The translations under genes and the position numbers were made by a program. A DNA stretch of 16,458 bases from JBFXAN01 sp050184225. GTDB lineage: Bacteria; Chloroflexota; Dehalococcoidia; CAUJGQ01. Shown in pieces: positions 13,873 to 16,458 of this stretch. The stretch lies in contig JBFXAN010000147.1 in assembly GCA_050184225.1 (NCBI GenBank), forward strand, positions 1-16,458. The letters run 5' to 3'. A model generated the notes under the pieces. It saw only the letters and a program-made list of their open reading frames with translations, did not search any database and had not been told where the DNA came from. Positions within the stretch are counted from its first letter, which is position 1, and each line of letters starts with the position of its first letter.

Positions 13873-14073
13873 CGTCGCCCGCACGTGCTCTGGCGCTGCC
13901 TCCTTCTCGGCCGTCTGCCCGGCGATCGGATCGTCGAGCCGGATCCGGTAGCGGCCTGTGGTGGTCTTTTCGATCACGGTGCCGGTGCGCCAGTCGGGTT
14001 CGGGGCTCGTGCCGGGAAGGATGCCGGCGCTGATATCGACTTCGACACGATCGCCGGGTGCGTGCTCTGGCAT
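13867..14073 (-). CDS. Small protein of unknown function, 68 aa (hypervariable/KOW-like strand pattern)
   Basis: 68 residues from ATG 14073, chosen because GGAG (14084-14081 on this strand) lies seven bases upstream; an in-frame ATG at 14091 lacks a site. The core reads GDRVEVDISAG (7-17), then DWRTGTVIEKTTTGRYRIRL (28-47), the pattern of a small SH3-like barrel that recurs in actinobacterial and Chloroflexota proteins of about this size. A Glu/Ala-rich tail ends PEHVRATT. The TAA stop lies inside the right arm of the 39-bp inverted repeat, so the native end may have been replaced. No function can be assigned. Confidence 0.55.
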   Translation of the reverse strand: MPEHAPGDRVEVDISAGILPGTSPEPDWRTGTVIEKTTTGRYRIRLDDPIAGQTAEKEAAPEHVRATT

Positions 14074-14158
14074 GGTAGTGCTCCGCGACATGATTTCGGG
14101 CGGGTTGAACCGTAGAATGCGCGTAGCCGGACGTCGATGCAAGAGCGGAGGACCGACG

Positions 14159-14674
14159 ATGCGTGGCGATACCCGAACCCTGATCCGCGCGCTCCAAGAT
14201 GCGATGAACGAAACGCTCGATGCGCTGGCCGATCTCGCCGACGATCAGCTTGACGCCGCCTGTTCGCATCCCTGCGGACGTGGTCCCGACGGGAACCGCT
14301 CGGTCTGGCACCTGATCGCCAATGACATCGACCACGAGAAGATGCACGCCGGTCAGATCCTCAGCCTGCGTCATGACCTCGGCGTGATGCAGACGCAGAC
14401 CGAGCGGCTTGTGGGTGAATGGATCAAGGAACGCGCCGCCCTGGCCGGCGCGCTGATCGGCCTGCCCGATGAAGCGCTCGACCGCCGAGCCACGCCGGAT
14501 GAGTGGTCGATCCGCGAGGTCGTCGAGCACACGCTGTTCTGGGAGCGTGATTCGCTCACCGCCACCCTGCGCGATCTCGCCGGTGGCGACCCCTGGCGGC
14601 CGGACCCAACCGTGCAGTACGGCGGGCCGGTGCCGCAGCGGACGCCCGCGGCCGGCGGCGTCTCGAACGATTGA
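14159..14674 (+). CDS. DinB-superfamily four-helix protein
   Basis: 171 residues, the usual size of DinB/YfiT-like proteins, four-helix bundles that bind a metal through three histidines and often act as thiol-dependent transferases. Helices: RTLIRALQDAMNETLDALAD (6-25); a conserved SVWHLIANDIDHEKMHAGQIL block (48-68) with His51, His59 and His63; ERLVGEWIKERAALAGALIG (82-101); and the late DinB signature DEWSIREVVEHTLFWERDSL (114-133) with His124. ATG 14159 has GGAGG seven bases upstream, and a TAGAAT -10-like box lies at 14113-14118. The zeta-like gene starts 40 bases after the stop, so co-transcription is possible. The substrate is unknown. Confidence 0.8.
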   Translation: MRGDTRTLIRALQDAMNETLDALADLADDQLDAACSHPCGRGPDGNRSVWHLIANDIDHEKMHAGQILSLRHDLGVMQTQTERLVGEWIKERAALAGALIGLPDEALDRRATPDEWSIREVVEHTLFWERDSLTATLRDLAGGDPWRPDPTVQYGGPVPQRTPAAGGVSND

Positions 14675-14714
14675 TATATGCTTCGCGCAACCCGCCGCCG
14701 GAGCGCAGAGCGAG

Positions 14715-15296
14715 ATGCCTGAACGAAAGACCGTCGTTGTCTTGGCCGGACCAAATGGGGCGGGGAAGACGACTACCGCCGGTGGTCTATTGCTGGACCT
14801 CGGTGTGACCGAGTTTGTGAATGCTGACATCATCGAACGCGAGATCACAACGCCGGAGGACGGGCCACAGCAGTTTGCAGCCGGACGCCTGATGCTCTCG
14901 CGCATTGATGAGCTGGCGTTGCGGGGCGAGAGCTTCGCCTTCGAGACCACGCTGGCGTCACGTACCTTTGTGCCGATGTTGCGCGGTCTGATGGCCAACA
15001 GTTATGAGAGTCATCTGGTCTACGTGTGGCTGCGTAGTCCCGACATGGCGATCGATCGAGTGGCCGCCCGAGTTACTTTGGGTGGCCATCACGTGCCGTC
15101 CGATGTGATCCGGCGACGATATCAGCGCGGGCTAAAAAACTTCTTCACGCTCTACCAGCCACTCGTCGACAGCTGGCGCGTGTATGATAACTCTGGAAGG
15201 TAACCGATCTTGGTTGCCCAGCGCCTCGTCGGTGAGGCAGAACGAATCATCGTCAATGAGACGTGGCAGATGATGCAGCGGAGGGCTGCACAATGA
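14715..15296 (+). pseudogene. Zeta-toxin-like P-loop kinase/ATPase (COG4185 type) interrupted by one in-frame TAA
   Basis: The first 162 codons (14715-15200) give a good COG4185/zeta-toxin N-terminus: TVVVLAGPNGAGKTTTAGGL (6-25, Walker A GPNGAGKT), FVNADIIERE (34-43), SFAFETTLASRTFVPML (73-89, the ETTL motif) and YVWLRSPDMAIDRVAARV (103-120). It then has GGHHVPSDVIRRRYQRGLKN (123-142) and WRVYDNSG (154-161). TAA at 15201-15203 stops the frame. Without any shift, the next 30 codons read PILVAQRLVGEAERIIVNET and end MQRRAAQ with TGA 15294-15296. That is the expected C-terminus of the family. The downstream gene's ATG overlaps this TGA, so the original gene ended at 15296. Zeta toxins phosphorylate UDP-activated sugars, but many COG4185 members are uncharacterised. 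It is a single-base nonsense lesion, a recoded codon or a sequencing error. Confidence 0.82.
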
Positions 15297-15559
15297 TGAC
15301 TCCCGAGCGGCGCGCAGAGATCCTTGCGCACGATACCGGCTTTATCACGGCCTCGATTCGAAAGGCTGTTCGCGGCGCGATCGAGGAGCACTACCGAGCG
15401 GGGAACTCGATCACGATCTCCGAGAACGGCCGGACGATCGTCGTGCCGCCGGAGGACATTCCGGCACTGCTTGCTGAGGCGTATGGTGACGACGAGGACT
15501 ATACACCCCCGGTCGCCGAACCCTCCGGTGATTCCCCAATTTCCACACCAAACCGCTGA
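15293..15559 (+). CDS. Small partner protein of the zeta-like gene, 88 aa
   Basis: 88 residues. GGAGGG at 15280-15285 lies seven bases before ATG 15293, and the ATG overlaps the toxin-family TGA as ATGA, a classic translational coupling. The sequence starts MMTPERRAEILAHDTGFITA, then has SIRKAVRGAIEEHYRAGNSI (21-40) and ISENGRTIVVPPEDIPALLA (42-61), ending in an acidic/proline-rich tail. The charged helix followed by an NGRTIVVPPED strand resembles the small partners found beside COG4185 genes, which are treated as candidate antitoxins. Antitoxin action is inference from position, not from a recognised domain. Confidence 0.7.
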   Translation: MMTPERRAEILAHDTGFITASIRKAVRGAIEEHYRAGNSITISENGRTIVVPPEDIPALLAEAYGDDEDYTPPVAEPSGDSPISTPNR

Positions 15560-15660
15560 TCTCCCCCTCCGTGATCGCATACGATAGAGATTGCGCCGAT
15601 CCGCGCGATTCTCTCACTTTGCTGGGCGTCACCCAGGTCCAGCACGGGAAAGGTGTGCCT

Positions 15661-16299
15661 ATGCCTCGTGGTTTCCGCCCCGCCGTTTTGACGATGCTGC
15701 TGATCGCGGCGCTCGCGCTGGTCGCGTGTGGCGGCAGCGACAAGAATGATGAAGACAACGGCTCCGTTTCCGGCCTCGCCAGCGCGACCGCCGTCGATGC
15801 CACCTCAGCCGCAACCGGGACCGCCACGGGCGAGATGCCCCACCCGGTCGAAGGCGTGCTTTTGAATCGCCTGCAGGTTCCTTCCGTCAACATTGACGCG
15901 CCCGTGGAGACGCTCGGCATCAATGCTCGCGGCGAGATGGAAGACCCGGCCGGCAAGGATGCCGTCGCGTGGTACAACTTCTCCGAGTTCCCCGGCTTCG
16001 GCGGCAACGCCGTCTTCTCCGGTCACGTCGACTGGTTCACCGGCGAACTCGGCGTCTTCGGCCGGGTGAAGGAACTCAAAGACGGTGACGAGATCCTGAT
16101 CCAGCTTTCGGACGGTATGGAGATCAAATACAAGGTGGTCTCCAGTACGCTCTACAAGTCAGCGGATGCGCCGGTCGAGAAGATCGTCGGTCGTACGGAC
16201 AAGGACTCACTCACATTCATCACCTGCGAAGGCACGTTTGATCGGGGCGCGCAGGACTACTCACACCGCCGCGTTGTGCGCGCCGAGCGGGTGGCGTGA
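15661..16299 (+). CDS. Lipoprotein-type sortase (class E/F-like)
   Basis: 212 residues. The N-terminus, MPRGFRPAVLTMLLIAALAL, then VAC (Cys23), is a lipoprotein signal with lipobox LVAC. A Thr/Ala/Ser-rich linker (24-58) leads into a sortase barrel: LNRLQVPSVNIDAPVETLGI (68-87), AVAWYNFSEFPGFGGNAVFS (101-120), the catalytic His122 in SGHVDW, VFGRVKELKDGDEILI (132-147), and the active-site Cys189 in SLTFITCEG. The Arg partner is in SHRRVVRAE (probably Arg203). All three catalytic residues are present, so it should be an active cysteine transpeptidase, held by a lipid instead of a transmembrane helix. ATG 15661 follows GGGAAAGG; earlier in-frame starts would bury the signal peptide. No sorting-signal (LPxTG-like) substrate is in the window. 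Confidence 0.88.
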   Translation: MPRGFRPAVLTMLLIAALALVACGGSDKNDEDNGSVSGLASATAVDATSAATGTATGEMPHPVEGVLLNRLQVPSVNIDAPVETLGINARGEMEDPAGKDAVAWYNFSEFPGFGGNAVFSGHVDWFTGELGVFGRVKELKDGDEILIQLSDGMEIKYKVVSSTLYKSADAPVEKIVGRTDKDSLTFITCEGTFDRGAQDYSHRRVVRAERVA

Positions 16300-16311
16300 G
16301 GGGAAGGACCG

Positions 16312-16458
16312 GCCCTCACCCCCAACCCCTCGCCCGCCGAGCGGGCGAGGGGAGCCTGAAGTGACCTGGAACGCCACCTTGTCGAGCGGTCAGACAGTGT
16401 CGGGGTGCGTGTTGGCGTTCACAACTGAGTTAGGCTCCCCTCGCCCGCGCAGGCGGCC
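16312..16458. repeat. Opposed pair of GC-rich hairpin modules, cut by window end
   Basis: A 12-bp stem (16326-16337 with 16341-16352, loop CGA; CCCCTCGCCCGC/GCGGGCGAGGGG) follows a CCCTCACCCCCAA lead. After a 74-base spacer the inverted copy starts: AGGCTCCCCTCGCCCG at 16432-16447 is the exact complement of 16342-16357. The element continues past the window. It follows the sortase stop and probably terminates it; no gene is visible in 16300-16458. Confidence 0.75.

Noticed and set aside
12869..14998. A 709-codon open frame on the minus strand
   Set aside because: It runs antisense through DUF4349, DinB and the zeta-like gene, crosses repeats, has Arg/Ser-rich low-complexity translation and no domain; it is a by-product of high GC.
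15195..15215. Frameshift as the cause of the broken zeta-like gene
   Set aside because: The homologous C-terminus follows in the same frame as the upstream part, so only the TAA itself interrupts it.
1..16458. tRNA, rRNA or riboswitch genes
   Set aside because: I saw no cloverleaf with TTCGA-type T-arm plus anticodon arm, no rRNA blocks and no known riboswitch core in the intergenic gaps.

Overview
The window is a high-GC bacterial chromosomal segment. The gene content suggests Chloroflexota, probably near Thermomicrobia/Sphaerobacter: a GbsR/MarR regulator with a fused 12-TM ABC-2 exporter, a lipoprotein-type sortase, a META-domain secreted protein, an Rsm22-type methyltransferase, GH172/DUF2961, and many GC-rich hairpin repeats and heptanucleotide arrays in the gaps. 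The phylum is an inference from gene and repeat style; no rRNA is present to settle it.

Layout. 1-469: the last 34 codons of an IS110-family transposase, abutting a block of REP-like hairpins and a degenerate heptad hairpin. 470-2717: a small HTH protein followed by an orphan, Tat-like, possibly lipid-anchored family-5 solute-binding protein. 2734-4683: three genes on the minus strand that look like one operon (secreted META-domain protein, GNAT acetyltransferase, unknown 99-aa protein). 4859-5824: Rsm22-type methyltransferase with four candidate Fe-S cysteines. Its 3' end overlaps, tail to tail, a GH172/DUF2961 gene (5810-6961). That gene diverges from a SUMF1-fold gene (7124-7846) across a gap carrying two GCGCCGGCGC palindromes. 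7931-8644: a DeoD-type nucleoside phosphorylase with Asn in place of the usual catalytic Asp. 8908-12119: a self-contained regulator/ABC exporter operon preceded by a strong palindromic operator. 12255-12674: a hotdog thioesterase, convergent with the exporter. 12797-13693: a DUF4349 lipoprotein, convergent with a 68-aa protein (13867-14073). 14159-15559: a DinB-fold protein, a zeta-toxin-like ATPase interrupted by one in-frame TAA, and a small partner gene that overlaps the ancestral toxin stop by ATGA. 15661-16299: a lipoprotein sortase.

The most unusual layer is the repeats between genes. There are two kinds. (1) Heptad arrays arranged as inverted repeats (401-448, 7842-7916, 12117-12257). 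In the two TAG-type arrays the TAG of the outer heptad is the stop codon of the adjoining gene, and in the 12117-12257 array this holds for both convergent genes. (2) G/C-rich hairpin modules arranged as opposed pairs (117-309, 13715-13872, 16312-16458) plus a perfect 32-bp snap-back at 8688-8762. One of these supplies the TAA stop of the 68-aa gene. The repeats have therefore been accepted right at gene ends, probably serving as bidirectional terminators or 3'-end stabilisers, and they mark the boundaries of transcription units.

The second notable item is the toxin-like module at 14715-15559. All its C-terminal coding capacity survives in frame after a single TAA, which suggests very recent inactivation, recoding, or a sequence error.
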